Below, piece after piece: positions 24,157 through 35,540 of a DNA stretch of 64,000 nt. Under the pieces are notes generated by a model. That model did no database searches and was not told the DNA's origin. It saw nothing but the letters and a program-made list of their open reading frames with translations. Source of the DNA: Absidia repens (lineage: Eukaryota; Mucoromycota; Mucoromycetes; Mucorales; Cunninghamellaceae); the NCBI GenBank assembly GCA_002105175.1, contig MCGE01000051.1, positions 116,895 to 180,894 on the forward strand, read 5' to 3'. The translations under genes were made by a program, and so were the position numbers. Positions within the stretch are counted from its first letter, which is position 1; each line of letters starts with the position of its first letter.

Positions 24157-25655
24157 TCAGCTCTGGGCAAGATTGGCATACAAGAGAGCATTGACTTCCT
24201 TTGGATCAGAGGTATCCTTGCCATTATTGGGTAAAAAGATAACACGCGTGTTTGGCGCCTTGGATAGAGTAGCCATGGTATCCAAGTATCGAATGGAGAG
24301 AGCGACATCACTTGACAGGACATCCGAGGCAGCACGCATCAAGGAAGCAGATTGGACTTCGGCTTTGGCAGCAATGATCTTACTACGACCCACACGTTGA
24401 GCTTGAGCAGCAGCAGATAGTGATTCTTGTAATTCCTTGGAGAAAGTGAGATCTTTGATGAGAATGGATTCAATCTACACAGAGAACAAAAAAAAAAAAA
24501 AACAGCGATTATCGGTATGATGTAAATCGCAAAAATAGTTGTTGTGGATTGCCTTCTTTTTCTTTCCTTACTTTGACACCCCATTGTTTTGCGATGGGTG
24601 ATGTGACGTTCTGGATTTCCATGGCAATAGCTTCTCGGTTTTCAATACAATCCTGTAGCACTTTCGCACCGAGCACATGTCGTAAAGTCGTTTGAGTCCT
24701 TTCAATCAATGCACGATGGACATTGGTCACACCGAATTTTGCCGTGTAAGGATCGATGATACTCCTATAATAATAGTAAGAACAAATAAGCGTATCAATT
24801 TGCTGTCACTGTGGGTTTTTTTCATTGCTACTGTTTTTTTCATTACCAATACAAGACACTATCAATCTGTACATTTACATTGTCCTTGGTCATGATAATT
24901 TGCTGTCGTAAATAAAAAGTCAATGTTTTAGATGAGAAATATGGACCCAAGGGCAGTTGCATTTTATTTTAACTTACCTTGGGAATTTGATCAACTTGTA
25001 TTCTATTATACAAAAAGGAAATGAAGAGTTCAATAACAATAACAGCAATAAAACGTATATTTAGCCAGTGCTTACCTTGTATCTACTCGATGGACTTGCT
25101 CTGTGAATGGGTTGACCTAAAGTAAGGGTTTGATGTCGCGTTCTAGTCAGGACAATGCAGCATGATTTATGACTTTTAATATTTTATTTACCTTGACCAA
25201 TCCAGGATCCACAGCTTTGGTGAAAGAACCGAATCGAGTAACTAAACCTACATATCCTTGATCCACTGATTTGTAAGGGTTAGGACAACAAAAACAAATA
25301 GGAATCTAGCGGCATTCAAAGAAATAATAAAATATGCATAACATATAAGTACATAGGAAGGCTTAATATGATAAAGTAAACACAGGGTTTTGCAATGATG
25401 GATTGTTATATTACCGATCCTAGCGCACCGGCCAGAGCGCCTACTGTATTGACTGCCGATCCATACCATCCCTAGTATGATACAAAAAGTGAGAGAAGGT
25501 TAGTATACCGTGAGCCCTTTATCATATATATATTAGTTTCTATGTCTTACATGGTCCACATCATCAGCGTTGTAAGTACCTGCGAACTTATGTTGTGTAG
25601 TCGTTGTTGGAGTATTTGCGGCTCCATAACCCGAATGTGTATCCTTTGTAGACAT
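24157..25655 (-). CDS. SPFH/Band 7 (stomatin-like) protein, gene A copy 1
   Basis: Membrane-scaffold protein of the SPFH (stomatin/prohibitin/flotillin/HflK) class. Minus-strand exons 25551-25655, 25415-25471, 25192-25305, 25076-25116, 24978-25002, 24847-24902, 24572-24764, 24157-24474; total 302 residues, all phases matching. N-terminus MSTKDTHSGYG, then a short non-polar segment (AVNTVGALAGALG) leading into a Cys cluster IPICFCCPNPY. The SPFH core starts at GYVGLVTRFGSFTKAVDPGL and runs through TKDNVNVQIDSVLYWSIIDPY, a hallmark pattern. The C-terminal half is the helical part (KIIAAKAEVQSASLMR, YLDTMATLS) that mediates oligomerisation. Divergent with gene B copy 1, 320 bp apart. Copy 2 of this gene is at 32180-33722 with identical exon lengths except the first and last. 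Confidence 0.9.
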
Positions 25656-25975
25656 GATATATATATAAACAGAGAATGAGAAAAATAAAACGTCTGAAGG
25701 AAAAAAAAGATGCAAAAAGAAAAAAGAAAAGAGAGAAAAAAAAAAAGAGGTGAGTTTTAAGGTCGCTCGCCATGATTTTTTTTCCCAGCCGCATTGAGAT
25801 TCTCTCAAGTAAACGCTGGCTCAGCAGATCAAGGTCGCACATACTTTTTTTGGCTACGTAAAACTCTGCTCAACTTCTCACACGGGACCTGCATAATAAG
25901 GTCTCTCTGATTTTTTTTTATTCTCCCCTTCTTTCTTCTCTTTCCATTTTTTTTTTCCAAATCACTCATATAAAT
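25656..25975. promoter_or_regulatory. Bidirectional promoter between SPFH genes A1 and B1
   Basis: 320 bp separate the two divergent start codons. Two motifs are kept in the equivalent region of the second block: GCTGGCTCAGCAGAT at 25815-25829 (resembles a MARE/AP-1 half-palindrome) and GGCTACGTAAAA at 25852-25863 (contains TACGTA, a Yap/CRE-like core). Their spacing is also kept. Binding proteins are not known; function is inferred from conservation against a diverged background. Confidence 0.55.
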
Positions 25976-27290
25976 ATGGATGCAAACGCAAGCACCTCTT
26001 TAACACAAGGTATGCCAAACATGTATTTACAAGAAGAAGAGAACGGTATGGAGATGTCAGCACTGCCTAATGCCACTAGTTATTCAACAGATAGATCTAT
26101 GGAAGTCGGTATTGGAAAGTACGGTGGACTTCAACCCTCCTTTGCGAGAGTCACAGAAGCCTCGCAAGACGAACAAGGATTCTATGGTAACGCCTACCTT
26201 GATTTAAAAAAAACGGATGATTATTCAATGCTCATATTTTAACCAATAATCTTGCTCTTTTTCTTTTTTTTTTTTTTATATAGCCTCGATGATGAGCGGT
26301 ATTGGTGAATGCATTGGTGTACTTGGCACGGTAAGTTTGCTTCGTCTTCTTTGATTCATTGATGCTGACACGTTGAGTTATGCGTAAATTTACACAACAA
26401 ACTTTGTACTATATTAGATCCCATGCTGTTTTTGTTTCCCCAACCCTTATGAACGAGTGCAACAAGGAACAGTTGGTGTGGTTACTCGATTTGGGCGCTT
26501 CCAGAGATTGGTGGATCCAGGACTGACCAAGGTCAACCCGGTGACAGAAAGAATCAATAAAAGCTCGATCAAAATCTCCATCAGTGACATTGGCCGACAA
26601 GAAATTATGACCAAGGACAACGTCAGTATTGCCATTGAATCCGTTTTGTTTTGGCATGTTGTTGATCCGTATGAAGCTCATTTCGGTGTGACAGATGTCG
26701 AATTTGCCTTGATTGAACGCGCCAGAACAAGTTTACGTGATGTTTGCGGTAGCCACTTTTTACAAGACCTGATTGAAAATCGTGATGTGGTGTCTGCTGA
26801 AATTAAAAAGATCATTGATCCAATTGCTCAAAAATGGGGTGTCAAGGTAAAAGAGGAATGATCACAAATAGTAGTAGTACGCGCATAGCATGATCCTTTA
26901 ACTGTTTTTTGTTTTTGTTTTGTGTGATGGTTGGATCGGCAGATTGAAGCTACGTTAGTCAAGGATATCACCTTCTCTCAACAATTGGCAGAATCATTGG
27001 CTTCGGCTGCTATGGCATCGCGTCTAGGTGAAGCCCGGGTGATCACATCAAAGGCCGAAGTGGAAGTAGCGGAACTATTAAAGCAATCCTCAGAAATCCT
27101 CAGTACAAAAGCAGCATTCCAACTCCGCTATTTGGAAACATTGGTGGCAATGAGCAAGGCTGGACAAGGACCCAAAACTCTCTTTATGCAATTGCCCGCT
27201 TCCGGTGGACGCGCCTCTCTCGGTCACCAATCAGACAAGTCTGCGGCAATTGGCCAACTTCCTTCAACAAGTGGATCTGGTTCTCATTAA
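25976..27290 (+). CDS. SPFH/Band 7 (stomatin-like) protein, gene B copy 1
   Basis: Second SPFH-class membrane protein, divergent from gene A1 and likely co-regulated with it. Exons 25976-26186, 26284-26330, 26418-26846, 26943-27290; 344 residues. Order: polar N-terminus, a small segment (ASMMSGIGECIGVLGT), Cys cluster IPCCFCFPNPY, then VGVVTRFGRFQRLVDPGL, ISDIGRQEIMTKDNVSIAIES and VLFWHVVDPYEAHFGV of the SPFH core, and a helical C-terminus ending in a Ser/Gly-rich tail. In the first exon, 26010-26090 (81 bp, GT..AG, no stop, multiple of three) sits exactly where copy 2 has a 74 bp intron. It may be spliced or translated; if spliced the protein has 317 residues. Copy 1 lacks the intron that copy 2 has at 34618-34716. 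Confidence 0.9.
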
Positions 27291-28035
27291 TGGTAGTGAT
27301 TTATGATTTATGTTAATTTAGTTAGTACTATTATTGCCTTTTTACCCGCCTTTCTTCTAGTTTAGTTTATGTCATTATGTATTACTTTTTTTATTTATTT
27401 TTTTATTTATAATTATTATGTATATCCTTGTCTTCTTATACATTTATTACTGTCTTATCTTCTAATAAATATCGAATCTCGTTCTGCTTATTCATTGCTT
27501 ATATGGGTTTTTTTTATTGGCTGGGGGGACAGAACTGGAAAAGAGCGGGAGTTCATTAAGTAGCGTGATGGTAAAGTCATTTTCTCCGGAGTCCCTGTAT
27601 TTTTATTTTTTTCATCACTCAGATCTACGAAAGAAATCAGTTTGATCGATAAAGCCCATACAAGGTATTTCGACGGCAAATATTATTTTGCGTCATATAG
27701 CGTATGGGATGGTGATATAGCGTATGAGATAGTGATGATTATTGCTATGATCTAAAGTCAATAGGGTCTCTGCTGATAATGGTGAGATGACTAGCATTGA
27801 TTCGCATTGTAGAATAATATGGAGAAGGTAGAGCAACCCCACGGTCGAGATCGTATTACATCATCTGTTGATGAAAACTGAATGATATGAATGTTGGGGG
27901 TGGAGCGAAATTATTTTTTTAATTTGAGTTCCGATATTATAAATCGCCCATTTTCCGTTTTTCTTTTATTTTCTTTTTTCTTCTCTTTACTTTCTTTTCT
28001 TATATTTTTTCTCTTTCTCTCTTTCTCACTTAAAT
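27291..28035. other. Intergenic, upstream of 6PGD copy 1
   Basis: 3' flank of SPFH B1 with AATAAA near 27464, then the promoter of the 6PGD gene. The last ~80 bases are a pyrimidine-rich T/C tract ending in ACTTAAATATGG, the same ending as before copy 2, suggesting a shared core promoter or leader. Confidence 0.5.
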
Positions 28036-29969
28036 ATGGTTGAAGCTGTGTAAGTTGGTTGAAAAAAATGAAAACATTGTTTCAGGACGCGTACCTTCAG
28101 CTTTGTACCTTCTTCGACTGACAATGAATTCCGTCTTGTTTCACTTTTTTATAGTGCTGATATTGGTCTCATTGGTTTGGCCGTTATGGTAAGATACAAT
28201 TTAAAGCAAAAGGGACTTTTTGTTCGTCTGCGTTTATTGTACACGGTACTCATATGCTATGCCTTTTTTTTCACAAATAGGGTCAAAACTTGATCTTGAA
28301 CATGAACGACAATGGTTTTACCGTTTGTGCTTACAACCGTACCACCTCCAAGGTTGACAGCTTTTTGGAAAACGAAGCCAAGGGTAAGTGTCTTGGGTTA
28401 TAAAAAAAAAAAAAAACAGGCGGGAGATAATATATGAAAATAGGAATGGCTCATATGATGACAAAGACTATTTTGTTTTGATGGTGACTAATGAACAACA
28501 TCCTTTATTCCATACTTCATGACAAATAGGTACCAATGTCGTCGGTGCTCACTCTGTCGAAGAACTCTGTGCTAAGCTCAAGCGCCCAAGAAAGGTCATG
28601 TTGCTCGTCAAGGCTGGTTCTGCTGTGGATGCTTTCATTGACCAATTGTTGCCCTTCTTGGAAGAAGGCGATATCATCATTGATGGTGGTAACTCTCACT
28701 TCCCTGACTCTATCCGTCGTACTGCTGAATTGGAAAAGAAGGGTATTCTCTTTGTCGGTTCCGGTGTTTCCGGTGGTGAAGAAGGTGCTCGTTACGGTCC
28801 CTCTTTGATGCCCGGTGGTAACGCTGCTGCTTGGGAACACATCAAGCCTATCTTCCAAGCTATTGCTGCCAAGGCCCCTGATGGAGCTTCTTGTTGCGAC
28901 TGGGTTGGTGAAACTGGTGCTGGTCATTACGTCAAGATGGTCCACAATGGTATCGGTAAGTGTTGGGAAAATTTTAGAGTTGGGTATTTTTGAGAGTCCG
29001 GTAGGGAACGGTCTCTAATTTTTTTTTCGTACTCCCCTTGGATTTTTTTTGGTAACGGCTAAAATCTTTATCTTTACTTTACCCTTTATAGAATATGGTG
29101 ATATGCAATTGATTACCGAAGTTTACCAAATCATGCTCGAAGGTCTCGGTTTGACTCACGACGAAATGGCTGATGTCTTCACCGAATGGAACCAAGGTGA
29201 ATTGGATTCTTTCTTGATCGAAATCACCCGCGACATTCTCAAGTACAAGGACACTGACGGTGAACCTTTGGTGACCAAGATCCGCGACACTGCTGGCCAA
29301 AAGGGTACTGGTAAGTGGACTGGTATTGACTCCTTGGACCGTGGTATTCCCGTGACTTTGATCGGTGAAGCTGTGTACTCTCGTTGTCTTTCTTCCCTCA
29401 AGGATGAACGTACTCGTGCCTCCAAGATCTTGAAGGGTCCCTCCACTAAGTTTGCCGGCGACAAGAAGGCCTTCATTGCTCAATTGGGTCAAGCTCTTTA
29501 CGCCGCCAAGATTGTGTCCTATGCTCAAGGTTACATGTTGATGCGTCAAGCCGCCAAGGACTACGAATGGAAGTTGAACAACGCTGGTATTGCTTTGATG
29601 TGGCGTGGTGGATGTATCATCCGTTCCGTCTTCTTGGGCAAGATCCGTGATGCTTACACCAACAACCCCGAACTCGAAAACTTGTTGTTTGATTCCTTCT
29701 TCGCCGATGCCACTGCTAAGGCTCAAGATGCCTGGCGTAACGTGATTGCTCAAGCTGTCCTCATGGGTATCCCCACCCCTGCCTTGTCTACTGCCTTGAA
29801 CTTCTACGACGGTCTTCGTCACGAAATGTTGCCCGCCAACTTGCTCCAAGCTCAACGTGATTACTTTGGTGCCCACACCTACGAACGTCTCGATGCTCCC
29901 GGCAAGTGGGTCCACACCAACTGGACTGGCCGTGGTGGCAATGTTTCTGCCTCTACCTACGATGCTTAA
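28036..29969 (+). CDS. GND1: 6-phosphogluconate dehydrogenase (decarboxylating), copy 1
   Basis: Third enzyme of the oxidative pentose phosphate pathway: 6-phosphogluconate + NADP+ to ribulose 5-phosphate + CO2 + NADPH, cytosolic homodimer. Exons 28036-28049, 28155-28188, 28281-28383, 28530-28955, 29092-29969; 484 residues, close to the usual fungal length. Visible signatures: nucleotide-binding [13 protein letters not shown] with the NADP-selecting NRT after it, GGNSHFPD, the family signature [21 protein letters not shown] (minus its last residues), catalytic Lys in [16 protein letters not shown], and the C-terminal tail ending [18 protein letters not shown]. Codon use is strongly biased (GGT, GTC, AAG, TTG), as for highly expressed genes, unlike neighbouring genes. 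Copy 2 at 36251 encodes virtually the same protein. Confidence 0.97.
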
Positions 29970-30704
29970 GCATCATCTCCCCCTCTCCCTTTTTTTACCA
30001 TTTACCATTAGTCTTCACCATTGTTTAACTTTACTTTTTTATCCCACTTACATTCATAATGTTACTTTTTATATGTTTATATTGTTTTATATATTCTTGT
30101 CACATACAAATGCACAATCCAAATTGAAAATAAAAATGATCTTTTTTTTTGTCCAATAATACTCTGTCTATATCATGTCTATTGATTTTTTACTTGTTTG
30201 TTTTTTGACCATGCTCGTGAACATTTATCGGAGGTTGTCAGACGAAATAATCGATCGATATTTTGCTTCCCACTAGTTTTACCGGACCGATTGCAGAAAA
30301 GGCAGAATTTGCATCGCGTCAGAGTTTTCTAAGATGGAATTTTTCAAATGCAAGCAGCTATTTAGTATAGTATAGTGTAGTCTACCTAGTATTTATTGCT
30401 GTTTTCTATTACATTCAATAAAAAGCAAAAACATTTGAATTTGAATATGACTTCAAAGTGAGAGTATGAAACATATGGAAATGCACAACGCAAAGAGTTC
30501 ATTGATATGTTACATATATACAATATAAAAATAAAGATGAACCTAGGATTTGAGCCAGTTTTTAAAAACAAAACAATATATTTTATTGAAGTATAAACAA
30601 GCATGAATTGGGATGGCCAATGTTAATCTATACGGACGAGGTGATGAATATAAAAACTGATCTACTGACTGTACAGTATTGTAGAAGCTGTAAACACAAT
30701 TAAA
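29970..30704. other. Intergenic after 6PGD copy 1
   Basis: 3' flank with AATAAA near 30129, then non-coding AT-rich DNA up to the repeat copy. No gene supported. Confidence 0.5.
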
Positions 30705-31345
30705 ATCCCGCCCACGTGGTGAATTTTTATTTATTTATTCCCAATTTTTTTTTTTCCTCGTCCTCTTTTCAATTTCCTTTTTCCCCTTCTTTTTTTTTCA
30801 ATATTCAGTTTCTATGTTGTCATTTTGGATTTAGATTAGTGTCAGAACTAGTTTAGAAGGGTTTTCAGCTCAGGGATTACAAGATGCATGGGGAAACCCT
30901 TCCATTTTGGATTCAGGATTTGGACCGCCATCAGTTGGCTTTTTGGAGCCTTCAATAGTTAAGTTTAGTTTTAGTTTGCCCATAATTTGTATCTATATCG
31001 GAATAAAATATGTCTCTTTTTACATGCTTCTATGAAAAGTGTCCCCTTACTCTCACTCATGACTTGTGCAATGGCTGCCTTTTTATTCATTGCCCTTTAG
31101 ATGTATTCTTATATTTCAATATAGAATGTCGTCTGGTTTTTCTCCTGCCTGTACAGTGTATTAGATTACTTTTTACAAATGCCTTTTTAGATTGGTGTTG
31201 ACCATTCTTCAATCTCTCATAGGTTCCCTCCAATCTTCCTCCAATAAATCTTTCCATCAATTCTCTTGTAGCATTGAACCTCTCACCTTTTGATTAATAT
31301 CTACTAGTATCCATCAATACTTCAATAAAATGTTCCCTTTTTACT
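30705..31345 (+). repeat. Interspersed ~0.6 kb repeat family, copy 3
   Basis: CACGTG at 30713-30718, core at about 30861-30910 (TTTTCAGCTCAGGGATTACA then AGATGCATGGGGAAACCC), CCATCAGTTGGCTTTTTGGAG, an AATAAAATATG, then GTGTTGACCATTCTTCAATC and CTTCCTCCAATA. It sits in the gap between the two duplicated gene blocks. Confidence 0.78.
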
Positions 31346-32179
31346 AGTCATCATCTGACACATAACATAGTAAACAACACTGCTATTATAACTGTTTTAT
31401 CAGCATTCTCCTGAACACTCGCCTCTAGTTTACCCACTATAACCACTTTTACCCGTTTAAAATCTCAGGAGATGGTTGACAATATTAGATTATTTGCTGT
31501 CAAAGATAGCCGTATTCGTGCTCGACCAGTCATGTAAATCAAGCTAGGACGTGACAGACATGTAGTTGCCACTATAGAGCATTTTACACTGCTTTCTGGT
31601 ATAGTTATGGCTACCCGGAGATCTAGCTACCGGTTGTGACAGTTCTAGGAACAGGCTAAATGTATGCGAGTGACTGAAAAGTTCAACCACGACTATACTA
31701 ACATATTGAAACCAGAAACTATCATCTAGTGTGCACTGAGCCCCGATAAAAATCAAAATCGAACAAACTCCCTGCAACACTGACTACATTTTGTGCCTGA
31801 CTCAAATGTGCTATAGTACCTATTGGAACAACATCCATCATTTTGTCTTGCTAACATACAGTGCTGTACTTTTCCCAATCAGCACCATCAACCCTGTACA
31901 ATTCTTCATCAGCATGTATGTTATCATTCATCTGATCTAATGTACATCAACCAGCAAAACTCGTAGCCCATTTCCACAAAAACGACTACCCACTTGGAAA
32001 TACGATTCATCATTGTATATATGATATAAAAAAATCGCAAGTATATTTTATTAAGAGATATGATATAATAAAAAGAAATAAGTAATAGTAATAAAAGTAA
32101 CAATATAACAAGTAAACAAATAAACAACAGCAATAGCAATAGCAATAGTAACTAATTCATTAATCTACATCCCACCATA
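31346..32179. other. Intergenic, start of second gene block
   Basis: No gene supported. 31450-31900 has higher GC than the surrounding spacer but only short frames. The 3' flank of SPFH A2 follows on the right, with AT-rich direct triplet runs. Confidence 0.4.
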
Positions 32180-33722
32180 TCAATGTTGAGCAGCATTCGC
32201 ATACAGCAAAGAATTGACTTGCGCAGCAGCGTTACCATCCTTTTCCGAATTGTTGGGTAAAAAGATGACGCGCGTGTTGGGACCCTTGGACAACGTGGCC
32301 ATGGTATCCAAGTATCGAATGGAAAGAGCAACATCACTTGACAGGACATCCGAAGCAGCACGCATCAAGGAAGCAGATTGGACTTCGGCTTTGGCAGCAA
32401 TGATCTTACTACGACCCACACGTTGAGCTTGAGCAGCAGCAGACAGTGATTCTTGTAATTCCTTGGAAAATGTCAAGTCCTTGATGAGAATGGATTCGAT
32501 CTACAACGGAGTACACACACACATACAAAAAAAAAAAAAAGATGGGGAAGAAGGTTATGAGACAATCATGGCAAAAAAAAAAAAAAAAAAAAAAACATCA
32601 GCCGGTAAACTTACCTTCACACCCCATTGCTTTGCGATGGGTGCTGTGACATTTTGAATTTCAAGAGCAATAGCTTCCCTGTTTTCAATACAATCTTGCA
32701 ACACTTTACCACCGAGGACATGACGTAAAGTAGTTTGCGTACGTTCCAGCAATGCCTTGTGTACATTATCTACACCAAACTTGGCTGTATAAGGATCAAT
32801 AATGCTCCTATAAGCGGAAGAGAGAGATTTTTGTGGTCAGTTGTGTGTGTGTGTGTGTGTGTGTCTGTCGATTTTATCCAAAAATGCTTTTCATCTTACC
32901 AATAGAGGACACTGTCAATTTGGACGTTCACATTATCCTTGGTCATGATGATTTGCTATAAACACCAAAAGAAAATGAGATATTTTGGATAGAGGACGAC
33001 CATTTTTTTATATTGCATGAAAAAAACTTACCTTTGTGATAGAATCGACTTGAACACTGAATCAGGAATCGAAAAAAAAAAAAAAATAGAGCTGCGTGAG
33101 TAAATATGTAAGTGTGAGAATGTTCTATGCATATCATTGCCTATGTACTTACCGAGTGTCTACCCTGTGTACCTGCTCTGTAAGTGGATTCACCTAATAA
33201 GAAAACGTGATCGCGGTTAACTATCAATTGTGAACATATAATAAGCCGATCTTTACCTTGACCAGCCCAGGATCAACGGCGTTAGTAAAAGACCCGAACC
33301 GTGTTACCAAACCAACATAGCCTTGATCAACGGACTTGTAGGGATTGGGAAAACAACAACATAGAGGGATCTAGATCGACCATCAGAAAACAATTGGGTG
33401 GATAATGTCAGTTTTCGTCCATACTACTCGTTCGGGGAAGACTTTCTCTTTTTTTTTTACCGATCCTAATGCGCCGGCGCAGGCACCCACTGCGTTCACT
33501 GCTGATCCATACCATCCCTAGTAGCATATGCAACGTAGACAAAAAAGAATAACAAGTGTGAGTATAATTATAAACATGATAGACCGTGTGCTTTTTTTTG
33601 GAGAGGGAGGAGTATAAAGTCCTTACATGGTCAACATCATTGCGATTGTATGTGCCTGCAAACTTGTGTTGTGTCATGGGTGTTTTTGACGTAATGGAGC
33701 TTCCAGGTTGTTGTGTCGACAT
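32180..33722 (-). CDS. SPFH/Band 7 (stomatin-like) protein, gene A copy 2
   Basis: Paralogue of the gene at 24157-25655. Minus-strand exons 33627-33722, 33461-33517, 33257-33370, 33153-33193, 33032-33056, 32900-32955, 32615-32807, 32180-32500; 300 residues, all phases matching. The six internal exons have exactly the lengths of copy 1. Protein order is the same: short N-terminus, GWYGSAVNAVGACAGALG, Cys cluster IPLCCCFPNPY, GYVGLVTRFGSF, TKDNVNVQIDSVLYW, helical C-terminus. Differences concentrate at the N-terminus and the last ~20 residues. Introns have no obvious similarity to those of copy 1 beyond the splice sites, so this pair is not recently homogenised. Confidence 0.9.
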
Positions 33723-34114
33723 TGTAAAATAAATTATTATTTTTTTTGAAAAGAAATGAAAAAAAAAAAAGTGAAAGAGAAGTGTTCCAAAAGAAAGGGT
33801 AGAAAATTCAAGGTTTTAAGATTCTTCAAAAAGCGTCAGATTTTTCCTAGCCTGCATTGAAACTTGACGCGCTGATGCTGGCTCAGCAGATTATGGTGAC
33901 ACAGGCGGCTACGTAAAAGTATGCTCACCTCTTTTTTTTTTTTTTTTTTTTTTTCTCACACAATCGGGCGCACGCATAATAAATCCACTTTTTATTTTTT
34001 CTTTTTACCTTTCTTTTCTTCTTGACTTTATTTTTATTTTTTTTTCGTTGACACAAAAAAAAATAGACATATATATATCACTTTTTAAAAACTAGAAAAC
34101 ACTATATCAAAGCA
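33723..34114. promoter_or_regulatory. Bidirectional promoter between SPFH genes A2 and B2
   Basis: 392 bp between divergent start codons. Keeps GCTGGCTCAGCAGAT (33877-33891) and GGCTACGTAAAA (33907-33918) seen in the first block, although the rest has drifted and includes a T-run of about 22 at 33932-33953. Confidence 0.55.
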
Positions 34115-35540
34115 ATGGACCAAACTGCAACTACGTCTTCAGCACAAGGTAAGTCTTTTTTTTTTATTATTATTATCTGGGAAACTCGGCTGTACAAATT
34201 CATTCTTTCTTTATTTCAATAGATAGATCTATGGAAATCGGCATCGGAAAGTATGGCGGACTCCAGCCTTCGTTCGCAAGAGTTACTGAAGCTTCTGAAG
34301 ACGAACAGGGATTCTATGGTAAGTGCATACAATATAAAAGAAGGAATGAGGATGACTGGTAGCATGCTCAGGTACACATAACTGACAGTCCTTTATTATC
34401 AACTTGACTTTTTATAGCCTCAATGATGAGCGGCATTGGCAATTGTATTGGCTTTTTGGGCACGGTAAGTCTTATATGATGTCGATCGGTAATTTATAAC
34501 CGTTGATTTTGATGATTTAGACTTGGCAAGTCATAAATACTGATGATGATTATTTTCTCTCTGAATAGATCCCTTGCTGCGTTTGTTTCCCCAATCCTTA
34601 CAAGCGTGTTCAACAAGGTAAGAAAATAAGGGTTAAATGATGGTGATGTATTATGAACCATAGAACAAATGGATGGGCTAACGCTTTCATTTGTCGGGGT
34701 TTTGGGGACACAATAGGTAGCGTTGGTGTGGTGACTCGATTTGGACGTTTCCAGCGTCTAGTGGATCCTGGTCTGGTCAAGGTCAACCCGGTGACAGAAA
34801 GCATCAGTAAAAGCTCCATCAAGATCTCCATCAGTGACATTGGCCGACAAGAAATCATGACCAAGGACAACGTCAGTATTGCGATTGAATCCGTTTTGTT
34901 TTGGCATATCGTTGATCCTTATGAAGCTCATTTCGGTGTGACAGATGTCGAATTTGCCTTGATTGAACGTGCCAGAACAAGTTTACGTGATGTTTGCGGT
35001 AGCCACTTCTTACAAGATTTGATTGAAAATCGGGATGTGGTGTCTGCTGAAATTAAAAAGATCATTGATCCAATTGCTCAAAAATGGGGTGTCAAGGTAA
35101 GCGACTTTTTTTTTTTTCTATCACATGCATGATCCTTTCAAACTGAGCTTTTTTTTTTTTTTTTTTTTTTTTTGTCTGATTAGATTGAAGCGACGTTGGT
35201 CAAAGATATTACATTCTCTAAACAACTCATGGAATCATTGGCATCGGCCGCCATGGCTACTCGGTTAGGTGAAGCCAAGGTCATTACATCAAAGGCTGAA
35301 GTGGAAGTGGCAGAACTGTTGAAGCAATCCTCAGAAATCCTAAGTACCAAGGCGGCATTCCAACTTCGCTATTTGGAAACATTGATATCGATGAGCAAGG
35401 CTGGACAAGGACCCAAGACTCTGTTTATGACATTGCCTTCTTCAGGTGGTCCTGCTTCTCTTGGTCACTCCTCGGAGAACGCTCCTACTGCTAGCATTAC
35501 GGAACTCCCTTCAACAAGTGGACCCTCCACTTCACGTTAG
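34115..35540 (+). CDS. SPFH/Band 7 (stomatin-like) protein, gene B copy 2
   Basis: Paralogue of the gene at 25976-27290. Exons 34115-34148, 34223-34318, 34418-34464, 34569-34617, 34717-35096, 35184-35540; 320 residues, all phases matching. Same order of segments: ASMMSGIGNCIGFLGT, IPCCVCFPNPY, SVGVVTRFGRFQRLVDPGL, TKDNVSIAIESVLFWHIVDPY, helical C-terminus, Ser/Thr-rich tail. It has two introns that copy 1 lacks or does not need: 34149-34222, matched in copy 1 by an in-frame 81 bp segment, and 34618-34716, which interrupts the codon after VQQ where copy 1 is continuous. Confidence 0.9.

Noticed and set aside
24157..25655. Idea that SPFH-A is prohibitin or HflK
   Set aside because: No mitochondrial signal or prohibitin signature; the TRFGSF..DPGL and Cys-PNPY pattern fits stomatin-like proteins better.
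29079..29915. 278-codon open frame antisense to 6PGD copy 1 (and 280 codons at 37271-38113 antisense to copy 2)
   Set aside because: Both lie wholly opposite the large 6PGD exon and arise from its strongly biased codon use; the protein has no recognisable features and differences between copies are those of the sense gene.
31450..31900. Less AT-rich stretch considered as a gene remnant
   Set aside because: Only short frames; none translate to a recognisable domain on either strand.
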